Below the pieces are notes generated by a model. That model did not search any database. It was not told where the DNA came from and worked only from the letters and a program-made list of their open reading frames with translations. Of a stretch of 64,000 nt of DNA, positions 21,834 through 33,716 are shown piece by piece. The DNA comes from Beverwykella pulmonaria (lineage: Eukaryota; Ascomycota; Dothideomycetes; Pleosporales; Melanommataceae). The first letter of the stretch is position 1; every line of letters starts with the position of its first letter. The DNA is taken from contig BCHH01000023.1 of assembly GCA_001599595.1 (NCBI GenBank), positions 65,766 to 129,765 of the forward strand. The letters are read 5' to 3'. A program made the translations under genes and the position numbers.

Positions 21834-24506
21834 ATGATCAAGGACCCTCTCGGCCACACCTCGGGGGGAGAGAATGCGACAATTTCTGCGGCTGTTGCAG
21901 GTATCACTTAAGCACTCAGAAAGTTTTGATCGCGTTCTGATGTGAACAGCTTCTTCATACGATTACGATGCGCACCTTTCGGATCCCAGACAGGCTGCAG
22001 GTACTTCCGTGGGGCTGCCGTTGAGGCAGGCCTTCAGACAGCATGTTGGCGAACCCAAGATATACGATATCAGTGAGAAGTTTAAGAAAGCGTGCGAGGG
22101 TATGCATCCTCTTTTCCCTTTCACAGTTTTGATCCCGTTTCGATTCAACCAATTTTGCCATTTTCAGCCCCAAAGTCGGCTGTTCACATGCTCTATCAAT
22201 CGTTCATATTTGCGCCTGCAGAAAGCTTGCTGAAAACTCCCTCTAGCCCTGGAAGTCGGGCAACTTATTAAGGATGAGTATTTCACGCTCTTTGAGTCCA
22301 TCGGGGCTCTCGAGGTAATTCATTCCACTCTTTGTCATGTCGTCCTAGTGCCCGTCTAACCAACGGCTCGCGAAGATCATGGATCCTAAAATGGACAGCG
22401 GGTTCTTGCTACCAAACGAGACGCTAGAAGACGCATATGATACACTCACACCTCTCTTACCCGAAGAGGTAATCGGTATCATGGATCAGCTGCTCTGCTA
22501 TGAAATGGCCTGGCATACGGGATACCCTCTCTCACAGACACTCTTCACCTCCGTCTACATTGACAAACTTCTCTGGCCAGAGCCGAAGACGGTCGAGCAA
22601 GCGCAGTTCTACAGAGGCGATGTGCCTGATGGGAAGAGGCCAGATGTGCTGCTTGAGGTGCTGCGAGCGTATTGCCTAGCACTAGTCAAGTGCTGTGATT
22701 ATGTGATTGCGAAGATCGTAGGGAGAGACTACTTCGAAGAGGAGGACTTTTGCACGCATACGTATAATCGCGTGCTACTCGTGCAGGTGCCACTGGATGT
22801 GTTTTTGCGAGAGCTAGACGCTGCGACAGAGAGAATGGAGGAGTGAGTATCTCAGTTCCACTCATGGTTGGCGACTGATTGATTGCTGTAGCACCGACCT
22901 GGAGATGTCTTCCAGCCTCCGGCAAGCCATCCAAAGTCGCTTGAGTTTCCGACGAGATTTCCTCCGAGCTCTTGACCTGGACTGTCCACTCGAACACCTA
23001 GCCAACTACTGGCCGCCCATTCTCTCTAACTTGACATCGATCTCCATAACACAACAGTTTGGAAAGACCGTCCCTGGATCATTCAGCACCAAGATTCAAC
23101 GTCGACTAGCATCTACCGTCCCGCCCCGTCCCATTGTCGAGCTGGAATTCAAGGATGCACTTGAGAAGCTCAAGCAGCTTTGCATTGATTGCGAAGAAGC
23201 CACACGCTTCACAACCCTCGAATCCGACCCTCTGGAATTCCAATCCTTCCTTTGGGCCTACGCCAGCCGCTCTCCACCACCCCTCACATACTCCCGCGCC
23301 TACTTTGCCAATCTGCTCTTTCACCCTCAGATCCTCAATGCCACCGCCTCCCTCCCATTAACCGACGTGAGGACACTCGTCTTACCCTGCTCCACCATCC
23401 TCCACCCCACAAACTGGGCCTTCTCTCCTCCTCAGAACCCTATTTTACCCAGGCCCCTGCGCATGCAACTCGCCCTACTAATCGACGAATTTATCGAGCG
23501 TGTCGGACAACCATACCTCGATTTCTGGACCGCGCTGGGCCAAAACACATGTCGCCTGCGACGCATGATGACGCACGTCATTCTCGGCTGGGACCAACTG
23601 CAAACTGACGCCGCCATTGTCGACTCGGACATCATGCGCGTAGCCACCGAGATGGGAATCCGAGACGAAGTCATGGACTCCCCGTTGACGGTATGGGTGT
23701 ACCACAAGAAGCTCTGGATGGTGGAGAAGTGCGTGTTGCTAGGCTTTGAGCAGGACATTTATCTTCCTGATGAATACGCGAGCATGTATCATTTCCTATC
23801 CCTCATCGCTGGAAGAAGAAAGGTGGTTCTAAGATCTATAGCCACGCACTTCGCGACACGGGTGGGACAGTTATCGCGAGCGGGCTCGCACGATGAGGCG
23901 TTAGAAACCGCAGACGGGGCGCAGTATATTGATTTGCTGAGCACAGAGGCGGAGGGTATCGCCGAGCTTGGGGCTGCGCTAGCCAGCTTCTACACGGTGC
24001 TGTTGTATCTCAAAGTTCTCCCGCACCCACCTCGCCCGTTTAGCACAGAGGAGTTGAGGTACGAGCTGAGGATGAAACCGTTTCTGGCTCTGCAGCCGCC
24101 GGAGGTCCCGTCCTTCCGTGAGTTCAAGGCCAGCATGCAGCCGTACGGCGCATATGATAGTCCAGAACCATCATTCTTTAAAGATGTGAAGGACGGCAAA
24201 CCGGAGCTTTGGATGAAGATAGACGATAGTCTAAAGAGGGCGCGGGAGGCGTTTACTGCGGTGAAGAAAGCCGGGCCTCGGAGCTTGAAAGCGGGTGGCG
24301 TGAGCGAGGCGTGGTTGAGGGATATTAAAGGGGTGTTGGCGAGTTGTGTTGCGTTGGGAGTGGCCGTTGTGGGAGTGAGAAACAAAGCTGCGGGCCTGAA
24401 CGGGGATGGACGTGAAGATCTGGGGATTAAATTTGAGATACCCGAGATGGGGAAGGGGAAGAGGTATGCGGAGGGGTGGGTTGTGGGGAAAGTCGTTGAG
24501 AGATAG
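21834..24506 (+). CDS. mak10: MAK10/NAA35, auxiliary subunit of the NatC N-terminal acetyltransferase
   Basis: Five exons (21834-21900, 21950-22099, 22247-22314, 22376-22842, 22892-24506) give 788 residues. NatC acetylates N-termini starting Met-Leu/Ile/Phe/Trp; Mak10 anchors it to the ribosome. Evidence: the family hallmark IMDPKMDSG appears after exon joining (GALE|IMDPKMDSG), preceded by ALEVGQLIKDEYFTLFESIG and followed by LLCYEMAWHTGYPLSQTLFTS. The C-terminal half has the RPLRMQLALLIDEFIERVGQ and ILGWDQLQTDA segments. The first exons are inferred: a start at 21834 gives MIKDPLGHTSG, and the frame stays open across three junctions. The 147-bp intron 2 is the longest. The first exon is the least certain part. 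Confidence 0.88.
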
Positions 24507-24865
24507 AGAGTCTAAGAGATGTAAAGAATCGGAATGGAATGTAGGTTTTCTAGATTACCCACTACCGCCATCTTATACCTCTAGATAGACTCCAAAATTG
24601 CATACTCGATCTTGAATCTGCAACCACCGCCTATAAAACTGTACCGGGGGTATCATAGCCGCTATGCTCTTCCTATCATGCACACCGACAGGTATGGAGA
24701 ATGATGCTTAACCCCAGTCCCGATTCTTCGATCGGGCGAGCAAATATAACGTACATACACCCATGTCCCTGAACGCCATAACACCATCTCATAATCATCG
24801 GAAAAAGACCAGATGTTCATTCCTCTTGTCCATATCATTCGCACCTGAGCGTGTGGGTGAGGAAA
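24507..24865. other. convergent 3' region, MAK10 / CENP-W-like
   Basis: 359 bp between two stops; presumed 3' UTRs. No gene is seen here. Confidence 0.35.
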
Positions 24866-25280
24866 TTATGCCTTAAATTTCCTCAGCACGTCGGCGCGGA
24901 CCTTCCTCACACTCTTCGCTGTAATGCCGCGGTCGCCGGATTGTTTGGATTGGATGGCTGCTTCCTTGACGAGTCTATTTGTAGTGGTCAGTACGATTCT
25001 CTCTGAGAATATTACCCTGTACATGCGCTGGTACTTGTGTGTGAGGCGATGAAGGGGACATCTAGGAGGTTGAAAGGAAACGTGGGACGTACTCTTGCAG
25101 GAAGAGCGTGTAATTGAGGAAGATCTACGTTCGTTAGACCACATTCATCCTAGAAACGCAGAAGAGTAGGAAGGAAAAGGGAAACCGTACGAGGATATCC
25201 ACGTTCTTGCTCAGCGGCCGCCCTGTGTGCGCTTTGATGGTCTTCTTGACCTGCGCGCGAGGGTAGAATGTCGTTGGCAT
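24866..25280 (-). CDS. CENP-W-like histone-fold kinetochore protein
   Basis: Exons 25280-25191, 25124-25093 and 24974-24866 (introns of 66 and 118 bp) give a 76-residue protein. It resembles fungal CENP-W/Wip1, the histone-fold partner of CENP-T in the inner kinetochore CCAN. Evidence: a basic N-terminal helix (RAQVKKTIKAHTGRPLS), the middle helix NVDILIFLNYTLFLQELVKE, EAAIQSKQSGDRGITAKSV typical of the loop and last helix, and the basic end RADVLRKFKA. The fold is a single histone fold with no tails. All exons are short, so automated prediction may miss or misjoin it. Alternative: another histone-fold subunit such as CENP-S or a chromatin-remodeller subunit. Confidence 0.75.
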
Positions 25281-25809
25281 GGTTTCAATTCGCTCTTCCT
25301 ATTCAGTTTTTGGTTCGGGGTTGTATCGGTGGGGAGTGCAAAGCTGCGCCAATTAGTACGTGGGTTTTTCACGCGAAAGGAGAGCGGGGATGTTGTTGCT
25401 GTGTCTGTGCGAGGCGCGCTGGCACGTGTGAGAGAATCAACATCGACATCAAATCTCGCATTACAACCCTGAATCAGATCTCGGAATCTGCATTACGGAA
25501 CTGCCTGAATCTTTGAAACAGCCGAAGAAATCCAGTATAGTCCAAAATGTTATCCAGGCTCCTGAGGAGTTGTTAGATTGTCGCTCAACATGACCAATGA
25601 GGGAGCTCGCATTTCCAAGTTTGAACCAATGAGCTGAACAATTCCGGATGGCTCTGCACAAACACAATTTAATTCAACATAGAACTGGACTAACCAGAGA
25701 AAATGTGCACATGAAATACTTCTATCTGGGACTAATCACAGAGTAATGGTACACAGCCTGAAGCCAAATAACGGGGATTTTCCATCTTCCTTCCTACGCA
25801 ACTGACTAT
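25281..25809. other. intergenic between CENP-W-like gene and QCR2
   Basis: 529 bp holding the promoter side of the CENP-W-like gene and the 3' side of QCR2. No gene or repeat is recognised. Confidence 0.4.
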
Positions 25810-27357
25810 TTACACCTTGAGTCCTATATCCTCAGCATACGGTAGGACGAAGAGATCGCCCACAGCGGACACTGAGGCCTTCGTCTCGAGTAATGATTTG
25901 GCGGCCTATAGAATAGTCATTAGTTTATGTTTCGTGAATGATGGACCATTTGTTAGGCTTACCGCTTTAATGGCCTGTTCTGTTACGCCGTCAACGGCCT
26001 TGGCAACCTCGTCAATCTGGTACGCCTTGCTTCCGTGAATGAGACCGGCACCAGTCAGCTCCAGACCAGCCTTGACGTCTTGACCGTACTCCAGCTCCTT
26101 GAATTTGGCGGCAGCCTTTGCCTTCTGGATCTCCTCTTTCGAAATTTGGCCGTCAGCAATCTTCTGGATAGCTTGCACGGTAGCGGCAGCAGTCTTTGCC
26201 ACATTTTCGGCCGAGCCTGTGATGGTGGTGTAGAGTAGACCAGCGTCGGAGTATATGGCGCTCGTTGTGGTGACGTTGGTGCTGGGTGAAGCCTTGGCAT
26301 TGCCGAGAATGGAGAAGCCGGGCGACCATTTGATGCTCGACGTGCCACCGATAAGGGATGCAAGCACCGCAATCTCAGGCTTGTAGAACTTTCCGGTAAA
26401 GGAGCTGGTGCCGGGGAAAGCAATCACGTAGGCATTGCCGCCGTTGTGGGCAATGCGTTCTTCTCCTCCGTGGTACTTGGACTGCTCGGTGCCAACGCTG
26501 GTCTCCAAGGCGGGTGTTGCGGGTACGTTGTCGAAAAATTGGTTTACCCATTTCGAGAGATCTTCGTGACTGGCACCGTTTGCGACCACAGCAAAGTTGG
26601 GCTTGGCAAAAGCGACCTTGGAGAAGAGTTCGATGTTGCTGGGATCGAGGTACTTGGTGTAGGGCGTTATCGACGACGACGCCGTCGGTGTGCCGAGACC
26701 ACGGTGGAAAGCGAGGCTGTGGGCGGAGTTGACAGCCATGTCAGAGACGCTGCCAAGGAACTTCTTGTGGGCGAGGTGGATGAGGGGAAGGACTTCCTCG
26801 TTGTAAACGTGGTCTGGAACGGTCAGTGTCTTCCGCCATCTCATCTCAGGCCGGCCAGCGTACCCAGGAACTTGGTAGACGATGCTACCTCGCCCAAAAG
26901 CTCGACAAAGTAGGGTAGGTCATCGCGCAGGAACTTTGCTTCGAGCACGAGATTCTCGCGGGTATGGTAGGCGTTCAGTTCAGCTCCGAGGAGCTCAGAT
27001 TCGCGTACAATGCGCAGCGTGGACCTTCGATCAGTGCTCTGGAGGCCAATTGGCGTTAGCGAAGCTTGGTGGTAGCGGTCTGCCTACTCAATGGCATACC
27101 CGGAATGCGAATTTCTCCAAGCCCTCGGTCAGGCCGGGCAGCGGCTGGAAGCGCGTGCCGGCTTTGGCAACCAATGCGAGGGACGTGGTATGGCCAGCGA
27201 GATCTCTGCTGGCAAACTTGACGCCCTTTGCCTCGCCGGACTGGTACTGGAACGAGCCCGATGCTGGGGCCGCGAGCCCGCGGCGCTGTGTCGGCAGGAC
27301 GGCTCTGGCGCGGAGAGCACGCTGGGCGCCCCGGCAGGCAGTTGAGCGGGGGAACAT
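25810..27357 (-). CDS. qcr2: ubiquinol-cytochrome c reductase core protein 2
   Basis: Four exons (27357-27100, 27038-26864, 26813-25963, 25905-25810) give 459 residues. Qcr2 is a core subunit of respiratory complex III in the mitochondrial inner membrane, of the M16 peptidase fold but inactive. Evidence: an Arg/Ala-rich presequence (residues 1 to about 30), then SLALVAKAGTRFQPLPGLTE, LEKFAFRSTDRRSTLRIVRE across junction 1, SELLGAELNAYHTRENLVLE, a Gly-rich DAGLLYTTITGSAE segment, and a terminal exon encoding AAKSLLETKASVSAVGDLF. The zinc-binding HxxEH of active M16 enzymes is absent, as expected. All four exons keep frame (phases 0, 1, 0). It is divergent from RPC82. Confidence 0.93.
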
Positions 27358-27649
27358 GGTAGAGAGGGCGCCAGGCGAAGGGGCTAGGAGCGGCGGCGGG
27401 AGGGCAATTGGGCGGTGGGTGATGGATGTGGGCGGTGGAGAGCTTGGGTGGTGGTGCTGTCGATGAGGTTTCTCGGCAGCAGGGCCAGCGGCAAGTTCCG
27501 CTGCCCCCCGCTACCTGCTACAGATTTCTCTGCCGCCAATTCGCCCTCGTCTTCACGCTACGCTGCTGCAACTCTACACACAACTCCCCCATGTCTCTAC
27601 GGTAGCATCTCCGTTTCCTGGATATCTGGCAAATATCTAGGCTCCCACC
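27358..27649. promoter_or_regulatory. shared divergent promoter region, QCR2 / RPC82
   Basis: 292 bp separating the two starts. GC-rich near QCR2; no TATA box is obvious. Confidence 0.4.
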
Positions 27650-29936
27650 ATGTCCTATCTCCAGCGCGAGACTCCGGTAAGCTCGAGTTGCGCTGTGTGC
27701 TGCTACACAGCTGTCTCCACCACGGATGAACCATAGCCAACCACTTTCAGATTCTTGCGGAGCTCTGCACTTTTCTTGTCGAGGACCAGTATGGCGAACT
27801 CGCTGCGGTATGTTATCTATACGCCTGTACTGTAGTATATTGCAATACAATTTGCGCATTCTGCCATTTCGACTTCACGCTGACTGACTAACTCTGCAGC
27901 GCGTCTTCTCCGTCCTGGCCCGCCACGGCCGCCAGACACTTGCCGCCCTCGTCCGCGCATCCTACCTAAACGGACGCCAGATCAAGCACGGCCTCGTGGT
28001 TCTCATCCAGCAGCACTTACTCTTCCACTCCGTCACCGATTCGCAGGTCAATTACTACGAGATCGACTGGCAGCAGTCGTATGCCCTCGTGCGCTACGGA
28101 AAGATGCTGAAACTGGTGGAGGACCGCTTTGGCAAGAAGGCGACCAACGTCATCTCCAATCTCGTCACCCTCGGGCACACGCGCATAGTCGACTTGAAGG
28201 AGGCTTACTTTCCCTCTCCAGACCCCGCCAACACCGATGAGTCAAAAGGCGGACATGTCAACGGCACTGGATTGGGAAAGAGGAACGCCAGTGGGGACAG
28301 AGTAAATGGGACTCCCACCAAGATCAACGGCGTTGCGAATAAGGTCCCCGCTGAGCTGGACGACACTGAGCCGGCTGGAACGCTCACGAACGGGGGTGGT
28401 GCTCACCACGGCACAAACGGTAACACAAACGGCGCGAAGGTCAACGGTCTCTTGAATGGTCACAAACCTGTAGAAGAAGTGGAAAATGGAGAAGAGGAGG
28501 AAAACACCATTCAGTCAGCGGATGAGCTGTACGCAATCATCTACCACTTGATGCAGCATGGGTGGATCATGAAGGTCGAGGAAACCCAATTCCTCTCCCC
28601 AGGAGACTTGCATGAGATGGCGCGACAAGCCGCAGTCGAAGAGGGGTATGGAGGCAACAATCCCACAGGAAACAAGGACAAGGAACAGCTTGCTGCAGCC
28701 ATCTTATCCCGCAAGCGACAGATTCGCGATGAATGGCTGACCATTCCCAAATTCCCCACACGAAAACGGCAGGCCACAGAGCAGGATTATGGCCGATCGA
28801 ACAAGCGTGCGAAGATGTCTAGTGGTTACGACTGGTCCCACTCCCGTGATGACATTGTTGTCCTCGATGCAGGTTACAGTAATGGACAGACAACCTCGTC
28901 TGACTTAGTTATTCGCGTCAACCCTGAAAAGGTCGCTGTTGGCATGCGCACCGAACAGCTAGTTCACCTCGTTGAGCAACGCCTTGGGCATACCACCGCT
29001 CAAATATACCGCATCATGTTGTGCACCCTCGAGATCAACCTCGCACGCTGCTACGAGGAGTGGCCCGACCGCGTCAAAGCGGATCCCGAAGCAGGCATGG
29101 ATGTTGGCATCGACAGCCGATTTCTCGTCACCGCGCGCGACGTTGCGAAGAAGATTGATCGTTCGCTCAACCTGTTCGATGGCCTTGATCCGCACGCTGT
29201 CGTGAAGATCACCAGAAAAGGGCATGTAGACAAGCACAATCGTCTGACACATGCGGTCGATCCTCACAGTCTCACTCTAGACGTCCGGACGGAAATAGTT
29301 GACAAGCACATTCAGCTCCTCTCAGACGACCCTTTCCATTTCGTTACATGGCACGCCCGCGCCGGATTCTCGCAGTGGCACATCGAGTTTGAGGAGATTC
29401 CGAAAGCTATCATCCAGCACGAGATTGAGAACACCATTGCTGCTCGGAAAGGAGCGCTGGGTGTCAAGCTAATTCGCGCACTGAAGAAGAAAGGAAAACT
29501 CGACGAGCGCCAGACTTGTAACGCTATGATGATGTCGGCCCAGGATCTGCGAGGCGTGGTTAACGACATGACAGTCCAAGGCCTCATCCAAACCCAGGAA
29601 ATTCCACGAGTCGAGCGGCGGGAGGCGAAGCACTCGATTCATCTCATCTGGTACGACCGGCAACGCGCCCGCGAAAAGCTCCTGCACGACACGTACAAAG
29701 GCATGGTTCGCATCATGCAGCGCATTGCATACGAGCGAGAAAAGGTGCGGGAGTTGCTGGTCAAAGCGGAGCGCTCTGACGTTGTCGGCAACGAGGAGAA
29801 GTGGCTGAATAGGACCGAGTTGGATGCGCTGAAAAAGTGGAAAGAGGTGCAGGAAAAGCTATTGCTGCAGTTATTCCGTGAGGACGATCTGGTGGCCACA
29901 CTACGCGATTTCATCGGCCCTTTGATCTCTGTATAG
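27650..29936 (+). CDS. rpc82: RNA polymerase III subunit RPC3/Rpc82
   Basis: Exons 27650-27676 (9 codons), 27751-27807 (19 codons) and 27900-29936 give 706 residues. Rpc82 is part of the Rpc82-Rpc34-Rpc31 initiation subcomplex of Pol III and has winged-helix repeats related to TFIIE-alpha. Evidence: N-terminal AELCTFLVEDQYGELAARVF followed by RHGRQTLAALVRASYLNGRQ and HGLVVLIQQHLLFH; TNVISNLVTLGHTRIVDL; the middle NPEKVAVGMRTEQLVHLVEQ; and a C-terminal AQDLRGVVNDMTVQGLIQTQE and HLIWYDRQRAREKLL. A Gly/Asn/Thr-rich linker fills about residues 118-205. The two tiny first exons were inferred from clean GT..AG boundaries that keep frame. Confidence 0.92.
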
Positions 29937-32381
29937 AACGGAGATGCATGTGTTTGGAGATCTGAAGTCGGCGTTCTGGCGGAAAATCTGTATCTAGGTG
30001 GGTTGGTTCATTACACTGCATATGGTTCGCATTAGGTAGGAAAAGATACCCCGTTGCATCTCCCTTCTTGGGATAGAGTACCATATAACCCTATCTCTCG
30101 CCTTTTAATTCTCAATACAGCATTTCCGGCGTATGCGACAGTGTATAGAATACGAAGCCACTTCCTCCTTCCCTTCCCTCTGGATCTTCCTTGCACATAT
30201 CATGCGTTTCTCGCGGCATGGCTAGTATACAAAACTTCATGTACAATTACACATTTGCCTCCTTCTCATCTTTTCGACACATATTCTTTGCCCAACCCCT
30301 GCTTTCCATGCTATCATTCCGAGCAATCTCCTTCACAGCAACGACCTTCCAAATCTGAACCTTCATCGTGCCCCCCTCCTTCACCGCCTACTGTCCTAGA
30401 AGTCTTGTTGCACAAAAAAAACAATTCCTCTCATAATCTTTATGCTCCAGATTCGCGGCCAATGTCTCTGCCTAACACCTTTCGTTAGCGGCGCATTTTT
30501 TCAAGCAGGGAGAGATGAGGAATAGTTGGGACGAAGTGGTTTTCAGAATGGACAGGGAGGTGGCGGTATCGGTGTGCGAGCGGATGGCCATTCCGCAGAA
30601 AACTAAGAAAAGCGTGGAGGTGCTGGCGATTTGTGGGGAGAGAAGCGGGACGGGTGAGGGTGCGGGATAGGGGAGGAAGAGGAGGGATCCTGATGGTGTT
30701 CACTGTTGGTGTGGGGATTAGCGATAATGGGGGAGGACTAGCTATCAATGGTGCCATAGATGTGGATATCGACAAGTCCTTATGTTAGTTCGAGTGGAGC
30801 GGACAATGGAACGTTCTGGTATTCATTATGATCACTTGGTAGTACTTATGTTACTTTAATTGAAAATTCATAGTGATTTGCCTTGTCAACGTATACGAAA
30901 GCAATAAAAAGTTCCATTTGAAGAAAATGGTATGCTAGAGACTAATGGTGAATGTGGACACGGCCCGAGGTGATGAGATATGATTCCGCTTCTTGTGAGC
31001 CCAGAACGGCTGTTTGTGTAATTTCTAGTGTGATAGTTAAAGAAAAGAAGTTGTTTGCGCTATTGTATTGGTTAGTCAAGTTGATATGTTAGATATAAAT
31101 TTGGGTTCTCTAATCGAATGCCAGGGCTGAAAGGGAAATATGTGAGAGGACCATAGATAATGGCGTGTAACCGAAAGGTGAAGAAAGAATTCCATGTCAC
31201 AAATTCGCAAATTCTGGCTATCAACGTCTTTTCCTTTCCGTTCTGAGGTTTCGATATTTTCACTAAAGGGTGAGAAGATCTCAAATAAATGTATCTCTAA
31301 TACATACTGATGAAAGGAAGCAAACTATAATAAGGCGAAACCGAATGTGAAGGAGAAATGTCGTCCTCAATTTATTCTGAGAGGCTTGGCTTTTGGATCT
31401 ATTAGAATGACTCTAAGTCGACATTTTCATGCAAATTTACTTTATCAGCTGTAAGGCAGCAATTGAATAGTAGTGTCATTCTTTATTCCAGCTCGTTTCT
31501 TTCCATGTCATGTTTGGATGATGATACGGTTTCTAACATGTGTAAGTTCGGCATCTAATTGTGTTTGGAATTGGGGTGGACATTTTGGATAGAGTGATGA
31601 TTAGGAGTTTATCTGTCTTGTTGTTTCGAAGCGCACATATCTGGCTGGTTGGAAGTGTGTACTCCCTGTTGTTCTTCCCTTTATGGATCTGTATGTTGGG
31701 ATTGCAGTGCAATTGACTATTCTGGCTGAACTCCTCGGTTGATCCCCTAGCTTTTCACTTGTGATAAAGACCCAATGATAGTGGTTGATAGCTGGCCTCT
31801 CCCTTTAGCTGCTGAGTGACAGCATTAATATCTTGACTAGGCTTTTTCTTCACCCTTACTCACTTTTGTTGACCACGCTCTTCAAGTTCGTCTTCGGCTT
31901 CGATCACCTTCTTCTCTGACTTTACTTTGGCTTTCCCGGAGTGAGATAACGCATGGATAGTGAGTGCCGTGCGGATCAAGCTTTCTAAGCTCTAGGTCAG
32001 AATGATGAATGAAGGTGAAGTAAGGTGTTATTCTGAGAGTAGTGCTGATAAAGCATCGATGGTGATTTGCTTATGACTGAGTAGGACTTCGATTCAGAGT
32101 GGTGGCTTTTTTGGTGTCGGGATTTTGGTTTAGGAGCCTGACATTTGTGATATTGTTGACGTTGAGGTGGAGAGATTCGATTTTATAGTTGCTATTCGGG
32201 ACATAGGAACTGAATGTCATCTTTTGTAGTGAGTGAAGACTCTGAAGTAAAGGCATGGCTGCAATTAGCTGACTTCGAAATAGAGAATTCGGAAAAGGAA
32301 GCCTCGCATGGACAGATTTATCCAAGCATAAGTTCTTATTTCATACATTGTTTAGAAAATAAAAGGGCCATGTTAAAAAAA
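29937..32381. other. 2.4-kb region without a supported gene
   Basis: AT-rich past 30.8 kb. Frames at 30054-30488 (+) and 30485-30775 (-) are Ser/Pro-rich and look like chance. A coding-like stretch at about 31865-31986 on the minus strand ends at a GTGAGT donor but has no partner exon I can join. No repeat family of the window is found here. Confidence 0.45.
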
Positions 32382-33320
32382 CTACACCTTCTTCTTAAAC
32401 ATCAACAATACTCCTTGCACCGTCCCTCTTATCAGCTCCTTCCCTTCCTCCACACCCGCCTCATGTAAAAGCCGTTCGATATCCCTTCTCAGAATTCTCA
32501 CAACATCATTCTCTGTCCCAACAAGCTCCGGATGCGCCTGATTCCACCTTATCTGTGGACTTGCACTTGCCATTACCTTCTCAAATATATCCAGGTCCGC
32601 TGGTTGTTCGTTTGTAAAGAACTGCTCACCGAGCCCCCAGTCTTTTCTGAAAAAGGAGCCCTCGTTGAATTCTGGGATTGGCTCTTGTAGGGTCCACGGG
32701 AGTGTGAGAGTCGCGTATCGGTCTCTCGTAAGCAGATTCCCGGGTTCATAGTAGGGAACTAAATGCCTCTCCTGGTGTTGGTCAAGAGCTGCTTGGATGG
32801 AGGCAGCATTTGGTACAGATGGATGTACACATATGTTTCCGGATGTCCACAGAGCCACTGTGCCGCCTGGTTTGAGGGCGCGGGCAGCGCTGACCCAGAA
32901 TGCAGGCATGTTGAACCAGTGAGCTGCATTAGCTGCTGTGATGAGGTCAACACTAGAGTCTTCAACAGGTGGATCGAGATTATTTCCAAGCTGTTCGGCA
33001 GTGGAGAGCTCATAGCGAATTGGCGAGGATGTGGATGTGACACCACCAAATGAACGAGCGGTGTCGAGCATGCCTGAAGAGGGGTCGATGCCAATAGCGT
33101 GAGTGAAGTGTGGAGAGAGTGCACGAGTAGCGAGACCAGGACCACATCCTACATCGAGGAGGATATCAAATTGCCCCCCACTCGAGGAGTGGTGATCTAG
33201 GACGGTTTGGTATAGGCTTGGGTGGTAGTCGCGGCGGACATTGGCGTATGCGTTGCCTTGTTGGTGGTTGTAGGAGCTGAATGTCTTTTCCGTAACTGGT
33301 CCGGGAGCAGATTGAGGCAT
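32382..33320 (-). CDS. class I SAM-dependent methyltransferase (TMT1/CRG1-like)
   Basis: An intronless gene of 312 residues. It resembles the fungal Tmt1/Crg1-type methyltransferases, which act on small molecules such as trans-aconitate. Evidence: motif I LLDVGCGPGLATRAL (residues about 54-68), the acidic loop IGIDPSSGMLDTAR, motif II/III region DSSVDLITAANAAHWFN, and ARALKPGGTVALWT. The Rossmann core is complete and the C-terminal half ends RRDIERLLHEAGVEEGKEL. The substrate is unknown. It is divergent from a Zn2Cys6 regulator starting at 33717, which may control it. AT-rich 3' flank; no sign of decay in the frame. Confidence 0.85.
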   Translation of the reverse strand: MPQSAPGPVTEKTFSSYNHQQGNAYANVRRDYHPSLYQTVLDHHSSSGGQFDILLDVGCGPGLATRALSPHFTHAIGIDPSSGMLDTARSFGGVTSTSSPIRYELSTAEQLGNNLDPPVEDSSVDLITAANAAHWFNMPAFWVSAARALKPGGTVALWTSGNICVHPSVPNAASIQAALDQHQERHLVPYYEPGNLLTRDRYATLTLPWTLQEPIPEFNEGSFFRKDWGLGEQFFTNEQPADLDIFEKVMASASPQIRWNQAHPELVGTENDVVRILRRDIERLLHEAGVEEGKELIRGTVQGVLLMFKKKV

Positions 33321-33716
33321 GACTTGCTCTCAGATGTGGAGGAGAATGAAATATTTGTGTATATTGTATGTCTAGACAGAACTATGGCTATTCCAGCACT
33401 TAATGAAGAGTGAAAAGGATATTGACGGCTTGATTGTTGTGGTCGAAAGTTCGAGTCTAAAGTGAAAGTGGAAAGCAGGTGGCCACAATATTCATGTTTC
33501 TACCTCCTATTTATATGTCGAGGTGTTGTCCTGTTGTGGTGGATACAGAGGTTGAGCTGACCAATAGCAATAAGTGGCGCTATGCCTATTGCAGGGCACG
33601 AGTGCGAGCTTCGTATTTCTAGCGGAATTATCGGCACCAGGGCTAACCTCGAACACGTCTTCGTCCAAGGACTCTCGCAGCTACCATGATTATAATGAAT
33701 GTCCATTAAGGCCATC
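33321..33716. promoter_or_regulatory. divergent promoter region, methyltransferase / Zn2Cys6 factor
   Basis: 396 bp between divergent starts, with a CCAAT at 33561-33565. Zn2Cys6 factors often bind CGG triplets; I see no convincing CGG..CCG pair, only scattered CGG. Confidence 0.35.

Noticed and set aside
26446..26913. 155-codon plus-strand frame
   Set aside because: Antisense to QCR2, whose protein and splice structure are clear.
30054..30488. 144-codon plus-strand frame
   Set aside because: Ser/Pro/His-rich with no motif, lies in the 3' flank of RPC82, and looks like a chance frame in C-rich sequence.
30485..30775. 96-codon minus-strand frame, Pro/Thr-rich
   Set aside because: Low complexity, no partner exon, no recognisable domain.
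31865..31986. coding-like minus-strand stretch ending at a GTGAGT donor
   Set aside because: No upstream start or downstream exon could be joined in frame.
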